64,000 bases of DNA from Sphingobium sp052327305 (GCF_052327305.1 NZ_CP182486.1:2480001-2544000); one strand, 5' to 3'; shown: positions 8,401 through 17,053, counted from the first letter of the stretch. Notes: generated by a model from the letters alone, not told the origin. Program-made: numbers and translations.

Positions 8401-9008
8401 AGCTCTTCGGGCGGACCATTCAGGTGTGGAATACACATCGCCAGACCGACGCCTTCATCGACGGCAAGCCCTGGCTGCTGCGCTTCTTCGACCAGATCCG
8501 CTTCTTCAAGGTCAGTGCGGAAGAGCTGGCGGACTGGCGCAGGGACTTCCCGACGGGCCGCCGGTCCATCGAGGTCGAGCATTCCGAGTTCCGCCTCGCG
8601 GACTATCGCGAGTTCCTTGCGGAGAATGCCGCGTCGATCGCCGCGTTCGAGACGCAGCGTCAGGCAGCGTTCGATGAGGAGCGCGCCGAGTGGCAGCGCC
8701 GCGGCGAGTTCGACCGCGTCTCCGCGCTGACCGAGGATAGCGATGCCGGCGCGGCCGACGCAGTGGCGATCGACGTGCCACACGGCGCGGACCTGATCGA
8801 GGCACCCTTTGGGGGCAGCGTATGGAAGCTGCTCGTCTCCCCCGGCGACGAGGTTCAGGCGGGCGATGTCATTGCAGTGATCGAGGCGATGAAAATGGAA
8901 TTTCCGCTCGAAAGCCCGGGCACCGGCACGATCGCCGCCCTCTACATGCAGGAGCGACAGTCCCTCCAGCCAGGCGCGCCGATCTTCGCGCTGAGGCCTC
9001 AGCCATGA
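5433..9008 (+). CDS. Biotin-dependent guanidine/urea carboxylase
   Basis: A 1191-residue fused carboxylase. Residues 1-450 are a biotin carboxylase (ATP-grasp loop KATAGGGGIGMR, FLEMNTRLQVEHGVTE). About 455-760 is the KipA/AHS2-like half and about 780-980 the KipI/AHS1-like half of the carboxyltransferase. The C-terminus is a biotinyl domain with the EAMKMEF acceptor lysine near residue 1152. It is the bacterial form without a fused allophanate hydrolase, which is the next gene and overlaps its stop. Annotated urea carboxylases accompanied by two DUF1989 genes generally prefer guanidine; that context is present here, but I cannot decide the substrate from sequence alone. Confidence 0.93.
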   Translation: MSFDTVLVANRGAIATRIIRTLRRMGLRSVAVYSEADADSLHVSQADVAVCIGPAPAPESYLDVAAILKAARETGAGAIHPGYGFLAENAEFAEACDAAGIVFIGPTPENIRTFGLKHSARALAAEHGVPLAPGTGLLTDEEEAAQAANGIGYPVILKATAGGGGIGMRICADEAAVRDGFAAVKRLGEGNFGDAGVFLERYVGRARHIEVQIFGDGNGRVRALGERDCSLQRRNQKVVEEAPAPHLSGSVRAELIASAVRLGKAAGYRSAGTVEYLFDAERQEFFFLEMNTRLQVEHGVTEEVMGIDLVEWMIRGGAGDFAFLDTAPSVPSGHSVQVRLYAEDPGLDYRPTSGTLSSVSFPTDVRAETWVMAGTTVSAWYDPMLAKLIVHAPTREAAVLAMQAALDESRIDGIETNLRWLRDVVRNPAFVEGTVSTRLLDTIAYNPRSIRVVSGGTATTVQDWPGRQGLWAIGVPPSGPMDDLSFRTGNQLLGNAEGTAGLEMTVSGPTLFFNTPARLCLTGADFGAKLDGEPVKRGVPIDVTVGQTLTLGRVIGGGMRGYILFAGGLDIAPYLESRSTFELGQFGGHAARRLLAGDTLHLDTAEASAAPAALAVPEINSAWTLRVLYGPHGAPDFFTDEDIETIVSADWQVHYNSNRTGVRLVGPKPHWARKDGGEAGLHPSNIHDNPYAIGAVDFTGDMPIILGPDGPSLGGFVCPFVVIAADRWKIGQLAPGDKLRFVPVTAADAAAADTGAPEGSACDIMALSPILADTPARGVCPRTVYRQQGDRNILVEYGPIVLDVELRIRVHALMIELERMALPGVIDIVPGIRSLQLHFDGKVLDQAAALAALLEAEERLGDLEDFSVPSRIVHLPLSWRDPATIETIEKYMGAVRDDAPWCPDNIEFIRRINGLPDADAVENLIFDASYLVMGLGDVYLGAPVATPVDPRHRLVTTKYNPARTWTPPNVVGIGGAYMCIYGMEGPGGYQLFGRTIQVWNTHRQTDAFIDGKPWLLRFFDQIRFFKVSAEELADWRRDFPTGRRSIEVEHSEFRLADYREFLAENAASIAAFETQRQAAFDEERAEWQRRGEFDRVSALTEDSDAGAADAVAIDVPHGADLIEAPFGGSVWKLLVSPGDEVQAGDVIAVIEAMKMEFPLESPGTGTIAALYMQERQSLQPGAPIFALRPQP

Positions 9009-10783
9009 TCGCCTCCCGGCCTTTGCGGAGCCGGCGTGGGGTGGCGACCATCGCCAACGCCGTGAACAGTGGGAAGTCGAGCGCGCTCGCCATGGTTGAG
9101 GAGACGCTCGTCCGCCTCGCCGCTTATGATATCGTCCAGCCCCAGATCTGGATCAGCCGGGCGACGCCAAAGGAACTTCGTGCTGCCGCGCTGGCCGTAG
9201 ACGCAAGGATCTCGGCGGGGGAAGTGCTGCCGCTTGCCGGCGTTCCCTTCGCGGTGAAGGACAATATCGATGTAGCCGGCTTCGAGACGACCGCGGCCTG
9301 CCCGGCCTTCGCCTATGAGCCGGACGCCTCCGCGAGCGTCGTCGAACAGCTCATCGCGGCTGGTGCGATCTGTGTGGGCAAAACCAATCTCGACCAGTTC
9401 GCGACAGGTCTCGTCGGCACGCGCAGTCCCTATGGCATTCCGCGCAACGCCTATGACCTCTCCTATGTGAGCGGCGGCTCAAGTTCGGGTTCGGCCGTCG
9501 CCGTCGCGGCGGGGATTGTTGCCTTCGCGCTGGGCACGGATACGGCGGGATCGGGCCGGGTGCCCGCTGCCTTCAACCACCTCATCGGCTTCAAGCCGAC
9601 CAAGGGACGCTGGAGCACGCGCGGGCTCGTGCCTGCCTGCCGCACGCTCGACTGCATCACCGTCTTTACCGACAAGCTCTCCGACGCCCGCCTTGTGGAC
9701 GAAGTGGTGGCGGGCTTCGATCCGGCCGACCCCTATTCCAAGCCGCTGGCTAACCGCCCGATAGGGCGGGCGCGCATCGGCGTGCCGCGCCGTGACCAGC
9801 GCATGTGGTTCGGCGATGCCCAGTCGGAATATTTCTACGATCGCGCGCTGGAAACGCTCGGCATCGACGCCGAACTCGTCGAGATCGACATCGAACCGCT
9901 GCTGGAAGCCGCGCGGCTGCTCTATGGCGGCCCGTGGGTCGCGGAGCGCACTGCTGCGATCGCCGGGCTCCTTGCCAGCGATCCGGACGCGATCGACGAC
10001 ACGGTGCGCAGCGTGGTGTCGCCCGGCGTGGACATGAGCGCAGTGGAGCTGTGGAACGGCATATATCGCCTTGCCGAGCTCAAGCGTCTAGCCGACCAGA
10101 TGTGGGAAGACGTGGACCTGCTGGCCTTCCCCACCACCGGAACGACCTATCGCGTTGCGGAATTGCAGGCAGCGCCAGTGGCGCTCAACAGCAATCTGGG
10201 CTTCTACACCAACTTCGTGAATCTGTTGGACATGGCCGCTCTTGCCGTGCCCGCCGGCACCCGGTCCAACGGGACGGGTTTCGGGATCACGCTGATCGGC
10301 CCGGCCGACAGCGACCACGGGCTGCTCTCCGTGGCGGAGAGCTATCTCGCGGCGGCAAACCTGCCCGGCCCGCCACCACTCGACAGGGAGGGAAAGATGG
10401 AACGCATTAAACTGGCCGTCGTGGGTGCTCACCTTAAGGACATGCCGCTGCACTGGCAGCTCACATCGCGCAACGCGACCTTCGTCGGCGCGTTCGAGAC
10501 GGCGCCCACTTATCGTCTCTATGCGATGGCGGACAGCGTGCCCCCCAAGCCCGCGCTGGTGCATAGCGCGGACGGCGCGGCCATAGCGCTCGAAGTCTAT
10601 GAACTGGATGCAGCCGGTTTCGGCAGCTTCGTCGCAGAGGTGCCCGCGCCGCTGGCGATCGGCACGGTGACGCTGAGCGACGGAACCAGCGTGAAGGGCT
10701 TCGTCGCCGAACCGCGCGCAATGATCGGCGCAGAGGACATCACGCATCTGGGTGGCTGGCGCGCCTATATCGCGAGGGGCTGA
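9005..10783 (+). CDS. atzF: Allophanate hydrolase
   Basis: A 592-residue amidase-signature enzyme hydrolysing allophanate to ammonia and CO2. The catalytic Ser-cisSer-Lys triad is visible: Lys in VPFAVKDNID (about 84), cis-Ser in GGSSSGSAVA (about 157) and the nucleophile in DTAGSGRVPA (about 181). From about residue 464 a separate C-terminal AtzF domain begins (MERIKLAVVGAHLKDMPLHW), the one linked to decarboxylation of the intermediate. I choose ATG 9005, which overlaps the carboxylase TGA; longer frames lie inside the carboxylase. It ends the nitrogen-release pathway. Confidence 0.93.
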   Translation: MIASRPLRSRRGVATIANAVNSGKSSALAMVEETLVRLAAYDIVQPQIWISRATPKELRAAALAVDARISAGEVLPLAGVPFAVKDNIDVAGFETTAACPAFAYEPDASASVVEQLIAAGAICVGKTNLDQFATGLVGTRSPYGIPRNAYDLSYVSGGSSSGSAVAVAAGIVAFALGTDTAGSGRVPAAFNHLIGFKPTKGRWSTRGLVPACRTLDCITVFTDKLSDARLVDEVVAGFDPADPYSKPLANRPIGRARIGVPRRDQRMWFGDAQSEYFYDRALETLGIDAELVEIDIEPLLEAARLLYGGPWVAERTAAIAGLLASDPDAIDDTVRSVVSPGVDMSAVELWNGIYRLAELKRLADQMWEDVDLLAFPTTGTTYRVAELQAAPVALNSNLGFYTNFVNLLDMAALAVPAGTRSNGTGFGITLIGPADSDHGLLSVAESYLAAANLPGPPPLDREGKMERIKLAVVGAHLKDMPLHWQLTSRNATFVGAFETAPTYRLYAMADSVPPKPALVHSADGAAIALEVYELDAAGFGSFVAEVPAPLAIGTVTLSDGTSVKGFVAEPRAMIGAEDITHLGGWRAYIARG

Positions 10784-11140
10784 AGTCGCCCGGCGCGGTT
10801 ACTCCTGACGCAGACCCCCGTCGTGACGGGCGGGGTGAAGCGGCATCACGTCGGCATAGCCGAGTCGCGCCGCGATCGAGGAAATGTTGCGATGCAAAAT
10901 CGTCTCATTTTCGCTCATCGCTAAAATGAGTGCGTCTTTCATGATGAACTGATAGCCCAAGAAATTGGCGATTTTTCGCATGTGCGAACTGTGCCGTTTT
11001 CAGTCGGCGGAGGCTTAAATAATACTCTTGACGCTTTCGGTAATATCAATAACGTGTGGGTATCGCCAGTAGAGCGAGGTTTCCAGCAGAGAGGATCGAT
11101 AGTGTTAGGCCGGTGTCCGGCCTGATATGGGAGACGTTCT
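10784..11140. other. 357-bp intergenic region carrying operator site 3
   Basis: Between allophanate hydrolase and the desaturase-like gene. The first 200 bp contain only weak reverse-strand frames (up to 60 codons, no ribosome site) that I do not call. The right half is more AT-rich and holds the third regulator palindrome; the desaturase start follows about 95 bp later. Confidence 0.6.
11020..11045. promoter_or_regulatory. Palindromic operator site 3 (TAATAC-N14-GTAATA)
   Basis: One mismatch from the perfect palindrome at sites 1 and 2, with the same 14-bp spacer; the spacer starts TCTTGACG where site 2 has ACTTGACG. It lies 95 bp upstream of the desaturase-like gene and so may place that gene and the TonB receptor under the NikR-like regulator. 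Confidence 0.6.
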
Positions 11141-12091
11141 GTGAGCCAACAGTTGCCCCGCAACCCTGCTCTCTCAGCCGATGTGCCATCGGCCCATATC
11201 ACTTCACATCATCCGGCTGAACAGTCTGTCGCAACCCGTCTGGTCGATCTTCTGCCGCCCGTAGCGGTTATTCTCGTGGTCTGTTTCTGGGCTCTTGGCC
11301 CTGCAGCCTGGACCGGAAAACCCTGGTCCATCATTGTCGCCGTCGCGGTGACGACAGCGTTCATCCAGCTGCTCGAGTTCGTCTTTGAGCGTCATGAAGG
11401 CTGGCGCCTCGACACGCGCGAATTCTTCACCGATCTCTTTTACATGATCCTCAATGCGACGGTCATCGCATGGGTTTCGAGCGTACTGGCCGAACAGCCG
11501 CTGACATCCGCGAAGGAAGCGCTGGGCATCACGACCCTCTGGGCGATGCACCTGCCGTTCGTCGTGCAGGTCGCTCTTGTCGTGGTCCTCATCGAGTTCG
11601 GCCAATATTGGATGCATCGGCTGATGCACAACTGGACGCCGTTCTGGCTGACGCACGCGCCACACCACCACATCACTCAGCTCAATGCGATGAAGGGCGC
11701 GGTCGGCAACCCGATCGAGCTGTTTCTCATCAGCCTCAGCGTTGTCGCGCTCTTCGATCTCCCCCAGGCGGCGCTATTCTGCGGATTCAATGTCCTGACC
11801 GTGGTCTCGACCTTCGCGCACGCCAATGTACGCTCCAATCCGCCGCTCTTCTACTCATTCTTCTTCACGACCATCCGCCACCACAGCCTGCACCATTCGA
11901 CGGACTACGAGTCGACCCGGTGTAACTACGGTAATTCACTTATTCTCCTTGATCGCCTCTTCGGCACCTATCGCGAAGGTGAATCGACTATTGTCGGGCA
12001 GGACGAGCGCAAGCGCCTCTCCATCCGGGAGCAGTTTATTTTTCCGTTTCAACCCCTGATCGCCCGGATGAAGGCGAAAGGGACAGCTTAG
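11141..12091 (+). CDS. Sterol desaturase / fatty acid hydroxylase superfamily membrane protein
   Basis: A 316-residue integral membrane protein starting at a GTG with GGGAGA upstream. Several hydrophobic segments flank the three histidine clusters of the superfamily that bind a di-iron centre: HRLMH (about 165), HAPHH (about 178) and HHSLHH (about 248). These enzymes hydroxylate or desaturate lipids such as sterols, carotenoids or fatty acids at the membrane. The substrate cannot be inferred. Its placement after operator site 3 and before a TonB receptor suggests a membrane-adaptation or uptake role tied to the nitrogen cluster, which is speculative. Confidence 0.88.
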   Translation: MSQQLPRNPALSADVPSAHITSHHPAEQSVATRLVDLLPPVAVILVVCFWALGPAAWTGKPWSIIVAVAVTTAFIQLLEFVFERHEGWRLDTREFFTDLFYMILNATVIAWVSSVLAEQPLTSAKEALGITTLWAMHLPFVVQVALVVVLIEFGQYWMHRLMHNWTPFWLTHAPHHHITQLNAMKGAVGNPIELFLISLSVVALFDLPQAALFCGFNVLTVVSTFAHANVRSNPPLFYSFFFTTIRHHSLHHSTDYESTRCNYGNSLILLDRLFGTYREGESTIVGQDERKRLSIREQFIFPFQPLIARMKAKGTA

Positions 12092-12093
12092 GA

Positions 12094-12124
12094 GCCCGCC
12101 ATCGGCGCAAGCAGGCCGGCGGGC
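12094..12124 (+). terminator. GC-rich hairpin after the desaturase gene
   Basis: Seven-bp arms GCCCGCC/GGCGGGC enclose a 17-nt loop just after the stop codon. No T-run follows, so it may be a 3' stabilising or attenuating hairpin rather than a full terminator. Confidence 0.35.
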
Positions 12125-12298
12125 ACAGAGTATCGGATCGAACCAGCTCGACGTATTGGGAGAGTCGAGCGCAGCTGCCAGCCTATCGCCCGCAAAGGGC
12201 GGCGGCGCTCTGCACAGGATCCTCAACCAGGGACGGCTCAACTTCTGACTGCGTGTCAGGGGACGGGATTGCTCAACCAAAAACAAAAGGGAAAGCTA

Positions 12299-14713
12299 AT
12301 GACTTATCGCGCGAAACTGAAGGTGACGCTCCTGTCCGCCACCATAATCACCAGCACCGCGATTGCCATGCCGGCGCGGGCGCAGGAGCCGCAGGCGGCG
12401 GCTGATGCCGCGGCCGACACGATCATCGTCACGGGCACCCGCCGCAGCACGACCCTGATGGAAACACCGATCAACATTGCCGCGATCAGCGCGGAAGAGC
12501 TGTCGCGCCAGCGCATCGACGACGTGCGCGACATTGCCGACTTCACACCAGGCATGACCATCTCGGATACTGGCCCCGGCTCCACCGGAACGATCGTGCT
12601 GCGCGGCCTCAGCGCGTCGGACGTGAGTGCGAGCGGCAGCAACTATGACGATTCGCTCGGCGTCTATCTGGGCGAGGTTCCGCTCTATTATGACTTCAAG
12701 CTGCTGGACATTGCGCGGGTTGAGACGCTGCTTGGGCCGCAAGGCACGCTCTATGGCCTCGGCACGCTTGCGGGCGCTATCCGCTACATCCCCAATCGCC
12801 CGAACGTGGACCAGGTCGAGGGTGAAGTGCATGGCCGCTTCTACGGCAAGGATCACGCTGGCAAGGTGGGCTATCAGGGCGACGGCGTCATCAACATCCC
12901 CATCGTTCCCGGCCATGTCGCGTTCCGATCGTCCACGGGCTATTATTATGATCCGGGCTTCATCGACTATCCGCTGCTGCTCCAGACGCCCGGCGTCTCC
13001 CTGCCGCAGCCCGGCGGCACGCAGGGCGTAAGTGCCGCGGACTATGCGGCGAACCTGAGGAAGGAGAAGGATCTCAATTTCGAGAAGACCTTCACGACGC
13101 GCAACCAGCTGCTGTTCACGAACGACGATTTCAGCATGAACTTCACTTACGCTTTCCAGCGCACCAAGACGGAGGGCGGCCAGTCGAACAGCGCCGGCGT
13201 ACTTGGGACAGGCAAGTATGAGAATGCCGGGCGCTATATCGAACCCGTCAATCGCCGGGCGCATCTCGTCAGCATGGAGATCAACGCCAACGTCTTCGAC
13301 ATCGCCGATCTGGTCGCGACGACGGCCTATACCAACGTCCGCACGCGGTCGCAGAGCGACAATACCGACCTGCTGCTCGACCTCGATTATGACTATGAGC
13401 TGTTCCCGGCCTTCTCCAGCTGGAACGAGTCCAGCACGCGCCGCAAGCAGATCAATCAGGAAATCCGCCTCGTTTCCCGCCATGGCGGGCCGTTCAACTG
13501 GGTGATCGGCGGCTTCTACAACGAGAACCGCTATAAGAGTGACTATGCTGAGCATGTACCGGGCCTGGTCGAGTTCTACGGGATTCCGCTTTCCGAAAAT
13601 CCCGAGGAACTCGAATATGTGAGCTATACCAACTCGAAGGTGACCGAGCAGGCGGTCTTCGGCGAAGGCACGTTCCATGTGACGCCGAAATGGCAGGTCA
13701 CTGGCGGTGCGCGCTATTTCAAATATACGTCGAGCGTTCAGGGCGCATTGACCCTGCCGCTACTTGGCGACCCGCTCAGCCCTTACGAACTGGAGCCATC
13801 TGGCGGAAATGCCAAGCAGGACGGCTGGGTTTGGAAGTTCAACTCGTCCTACAATGTCACGCCTGATCTCATGGTCTATGCGACCTACAGCAAGGGCTAT
13901 CGTATCGGTGGCCCGAACCGCGTCGCCCCCTGTCCTGATCCTGTGCCGGTGAACCAGCAGAATGCCTGCGCTCTGCCGAACGAGGTCCAGTACGGCCCGG
14001 ACACGACGAAGAATCTCGAGGTGGGCTTCCGCACGCAGCTCTTCGACCGCAAGCTGAGCTTCAACTTCAGTGTCTTTGACATCAAGTGGGAGGGTATCCA
14101 GGTGGACTCGGCCACCTTCTACGGGGTAACCGGGATCACCGTGAACGGCGGCGCCGCCAAGTCGCGGGGCTTCGAGACTTCGTTCCAGCTACGGCCGGTC
14201 CCAGGCCTCTCCATCCAGGGCAACTATTCCTACACGGATGCGAAGCTGACAGAGGACGTGCCGGGAATTGTCGCCATCCGCACGACGCCGGGAAATTATG
14301 ATGGGCGGCCGAAATTCACGCAGATCGCGGCTCTGGACGGCGATCGCTTGCCAGGCTCCGCGAAGAACGCAGGTGCGCTCGGCGCAACCTACACAATGCC
14401 GGCGATGGATGGAAACATCGTCGCCAACTGGACGGCGACCTATCGCGGCAGTGTCGTCTCGCGGCTCGGCTGGGATCGCGCCTATGGCGACAAGATCCCC
14501 AGCTATGTGCTGCACCGTGCGTCGCTGGGCTATGAGACAGACACCTATTCGGTTAGCCTCTTCGCCAACAACATCTTCGACAAATATACCGTGGTTTCGG
14601 TGGCGAACGACCGGTCGCGTATCGGCGTCAATGATGGCGTCGCCGTGCGCTATTATGGCCAGTCGGTCGTGAACCCCCGGACCTTCGGCATCGAAGCTCG
14701 CATCAAATACTGA
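12299..14713 (+). CDS. TonB-dependent outer membrane receptor
   Basis: An 804-residue receptor. The signal peptide ends near MPARAQ; then come a TonB-box-like segment (DTIIVTGTRR) and the plug domain (METPINIAAISAEELSRQRI). A long beta barrel ends in aromatic-terminated strands (EARIKY). ATG 12299 has AAGGGAAAG at proper spacing and gives a clean signal peptide; the TTG at 12269 does not. It imports a scarce ligand across the outer membrane using TonB energy. The ligand is unknown; linkage through operator site 3 makes a nitrogen compound, or a metal needed by the pathway, possible. Confidence 0.93.
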   Translation: MTYRAKLKVTLLSATIITSTAIAMPARAQEPQAAADAAADTIIVTGTRRSTTLMETPINIAAISAEELSRQRIDDVRDIADFTPGMTISDTGPGSTGTIVLRGLSASDVSASGSNYDDSLGVYLGEVPLYYDFKLLDIARVETLLGPQGTLYGLGTLAGAIRYIPNRPNVDQVEGEVHGRFYGKDHAGKVGYQGDGVINIPIVPGHVAFRSSTGYYYDPGFIDYPLLLQTPGVSLPQPGGTQGVSAADYAANLRKEKDLNFEKTFTTRNQLLFTNDDFSMNFTYAFQRTKTEGGQSNSAGVLGTGKYENAGRYIEPVNRRAHLVSMEINANVFDIADLVATTAYTNVRTRSQSDNTDLLLDLDYDYELFPAFSSWNESSTRRKQINQEIRLVSRHGGPFNWVIGGFYNENRYKSDYAEHVPGLVEFYGIPLSENPEELEYVSYTNSKVTEQAVFGEGTFHVTPKWQVTGGARYFKYTSSVQGALTLPLLGDPLSPYELEPSGGNAKQDGWVWKFNSSYNVTPDLMVYATYSKGYRIGGPNRVAPCPDPVPVNQQNACALPNEVQYGPDTTKNLEVGFRTQLFDRKLSFNFSVFDIKWEGIQVDSATFYGVTGITVNGGAAKSRGFETSFQLRPVPGLSIQGNYSYTDAKLTEDVPGIVAIRTTPGNYDGRPKFTQIAALDGDRLPGSAKNAGALGATYTMPAMDGNIVANWTATYRGSVVSRLGWDRAYGDKIPSYVLHRASLGYETDTYSVSLFANNIFDKYTVVSVANDRSRIGVNDGVAVRYYGQSVVNPRTFGIEARIKY

Positions 14714-14730
14714 TCGTAAATTAGGGGACG

Positions 14731-14756
14731 GGCGCTCTCGGGATACCGGGAGCGCC
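14731..14756 (+). terminator. Hairpin terminator after TonB receptor
   Basis: An 11-bp stem (GGCGCTCTCGG pairing with CCGGGAGCGCC, one G-U) with a GATA loop lies 18 nt after the stop codon. The downstream sequence is pyrimidine-rich without a long T-run. Confidence 0.6.
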
Positions 14757-14985
14757 TCCTGCCCTGCAGGCCACTCGCGCCCCTGCATGCGCTCGTCGGC
14801 GAGGCATCGCGGCGCCCGATCACATTGCCCGATCGCAACAGACGATATTCCAATTTGCCCAAGCCCCTTTCGCGATGACAGCAGGGCTGCATCGACGGCG
14901 TCAGCGAGGGTGGGCGCGTGGACAAGGCGACAGAGTGAGCCACCACGCGTAGCTCCCCAGAACGGGCCGTGAAGGGGAGGGGATT

Positions 14986-16164
14986 ATGCGCGCTTTCAAA
15001 TATGGGATGGCCTCGCTCGCGCTGCTCTGCGCGACATCGGGCATTGCGAACGCCGCGCCGCGCTACAGCGTCAAGACCATGGGCGACGTGGTACAACTGC
15101 GCGACACGAAGACGGACATGGTCGTCTCGGTCCTCACGCCAGTCAGCAATGCCTATGAGATGGTCATTAAGGGCCGGGACGTCATCCGCATGTCGGTCCG
15201 CTCGGTCGATGACGTGCGCGCCAATCCCGGCCTGAACGGGATTCCGCTGCTCGCGCCCTTCGCGAACCGGCTCGACGGGACGCACTTTTTCGCTAACGGG
15301 CGGAAGTATAATTTCGACATGGAAAATGGCACGGTGCGCGGGGCGGTCCCAATCCATGGCTATCTTTCCAGCAGTCCTGCCTGGAAAGTAGTGGAGGCCA
15401 AGGCGGACGCGCGCGGCGCCTGGATCACCGAGAAGCTCGAGTTCTACAAGAGCCCGCTCTACATGCAGAACTTCCCGTTCGCGCATGTGCTGACCATGAC
15501 CTATCGGCTCAGCGACGGCGCGATGGAAGTGCGGCTGAAGCTGGACAATCTGGCCAATGAACCCATGCCGGTGTCGATCGGCTACCATCCCTATTTCTGG
15601 CTGACTGATAGCAATCGCAGCGACTGGACGCTGAGCGCGCCTGCCAAAACTCATTGGGAGCTGGCGGATACCAAAATCCCCACCGGAAAGACCGAGGGCG
15701 CAGATGCCTTCTGGGGAGGCGACCGGCATAATGTGCCGCTCAATCGCTTCGCCACGCGCACGATCGACGATCTCTTCTCGGATCTGGAGCGGGACGCCAA
15801 GGGGTTCGCCACAGTGCATCTGCAGGGGAAGCAGCAGGGCCTTTCCGTCATCATGGGGCCGAAGTTCAAGGCGCTGGTGATCTACTCGCCGGCCGCCCCG
15901 CCGCCGCCCCGCCCGGCAGGCGCCATGCGGCCGGGTCCGCGTCCGCAGGCTGCGCCGCCGGTCAGCAAAGGGCCTCCGATCCCGCTCAGTGCGACCAGCG
16001 GGACGCCTGCGCCGCCAGAGCGCGGCTCCATCGCGATCGAGCCGATGGCGGGCATCTCCAACGCGATGAACGCCGCTCAGGCCGGAACTTACAAGGAGCT
16101 GCAGACCGTCCCGCCCGGCGGCTCATGGGAGGAGAGCTTCTGGCTCAGACCGACGGGATATTAG
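14986..16164 (+). CDS. Secreted aldose 1-epimerase-like protein with Pro-rich insert
   Basis: A 392-residue protein with a Sec signal peptide (cleavage near GIANAAP). It has the galactose-mutarotase fold: LLAPFANRLDG, IHGYLSSSPA (catalytic-type His) and SIGYHPYFWL. The expected late strand with the catalytic Glu (GSIAIEPMAG) is present, but about 50 Pro/Ala-rich residues are inserted between it and the preceding strand (ALVIYSPAAP). The insertion lies inside the fold, so it should be a surface loop. An AGGGGAGGGG-like ribosome site precedes ATG 14986. It is the last gene before the island. Its sugar substrate is unknown, and I see no sugar kinase nearby. Confidence 0.85.
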   Translation: MRAFKYGMASLALLCATSGIANAAPRYSVKTMGDVVQLRDTKTDMVVSVLTPVSNAYEMVIKGRDVIRMSVRSVDDVRANPGLNGIPLLAPFANRLDGTHFFANGRKYNFDMENGTVRGAVPIHGYLSSSPAWKVVEAKADARGAWITEKLEFYKSPLYMQNFPFAHVLTMTYRLSDGAMEVRLKLDNLANEPMPVSIGYHPYFWLTDSNRSDWTLSAPAKTHWELADTKIPTGKTEGADAFWGGDRHNVPLNRFATRTIDDLFSDLERDAKGFATVHLQGKQQGLSVIMGPKFKALVIYSPAAPPPPRPAGAMRPGPRPQAAPPVSKGPPIPLSATSGTPAPPERGSIAIEPMAGISNAMNAAQAGTYKELQTVPPGGSWEESFWLRPTGY

Positions 16165-16174
16165 GGGAGAGGGT

Positions 16175-16222
16175 ATGGTGGACGCACTAGGGCTCGAACC
16201 TAGGACCCGCTGATTAAGAGTC
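16175..16222. repeat. Left island boundary: 48-bp copy of the tRNA-Lys 3' part (att site)
   Basis: Exactly identical to 34080-34127, which is the 3' portion (nt 30-76 plus one base) of the tRNA-Lys gene. The match stops abruptly in the anticodon arm, the usual crossover region for tRNA-targeting tyrosine integrases. It is an inert tRNA fragment left at the far end of the inserted element. Confidence 0.92.
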
Positions 16223-17053
16223 CACGAAAAATGTTGTAAATCAGGTATTTGACTTCATTCGTTCACATGGCTTCTTAACAAGAATTGCCAACAAATCCTT
16301 TGTTTGCACAACGGGCCGCAACACAAAAGTGGTCACATGTTTTGACAATATTCGACGGAAGGTGCCGCTGTTCAATGTCCGGGAAGTTGGACGATCCGGA
16401 CAGGCAGGTTACGAGACGCGAAAACGGGATAACGGACCTTCGAATAGATCGGTGCCGGCTTCCGGATCCGACCACTTCAAGTCGTTCCGGCGAAGCCCTA
16501 GGAATGTCGGCTTACGCCGGAACCGGCCATCCGAAGGCCAAGCAGCGGTTGAGCAGGTAGTGGTGTCGGTGACTATTGCGACCAGCCTAGGCCGAAACTG
16601 TGATATGCCCGCTGCTGGTTAAATAAGCGAAACTGGTGTCTCCGCAGATAACGAGGGTTTTCGCCGTCTAGCTCAGATCGGCCGGAATCTGATCCGTTCA
16701 CTGTTCAAACTCAGCCCCTCCTGATGTCTGAGCTACGCATGTGTCTCATCCTCGGCAAGGAGTTTGGATTTTACCTCGACGAGCGGTTCGACAATAACCA
16801 GGCCGTGTTGCTTGTCCACTTCACTTAAGAACCGAACTATGCGGGTGTGTGCCAACCAAGTGGCTATGCTATGAAGCGAGCGGGCACAAATGCCCTAAAA
16901 TCGTGTGTGAATGAACGGCCGCTTTTGGGAAGCCACATTGAGCAGTCGAACGGCAGCTATGTTGGCGGCAATGACCGAATCCAGCGCAGCAGTGTTTGGA
17001 CGTGACGGCAGGGTTGGGAATCTTCGCTCTCAAGTCAAAGACGCCCGGACGCC
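16223..17053. other. Left end of island, no recognisable gene
   Basis: About 830 bp with lower GC than the flanks. Frames of up to about 95 codons exist but overlap one another in different frames and match nothing I recognise. I see no terminal inverted repeats of an insertion sequence. It is probably degraded island DNA. Confidence 0.5.

Noticed and set aside
7566..8783. 405-codon reverse-strand frame inside the carboxylase
   Set aside because: Antisense shadow of a fully conserved carboxyltransferase region.
10799..10981. 60-codon reverse-strand frame after allophanate hydrolase
   Set aside because: No ribosome site, no recognisable domain and no room for its own control elements; treated as non-coding.
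12296..13678. 460-codon reverse-strand frame
   Set aside because: Antisense of the TonB receptor N-terminal half; no ribosome site or motifs.
16285..16622. Two overlapping forward frames at the island's left end
   Set aside because: Out of phase with each other, no ribosome site, no family resemblance.
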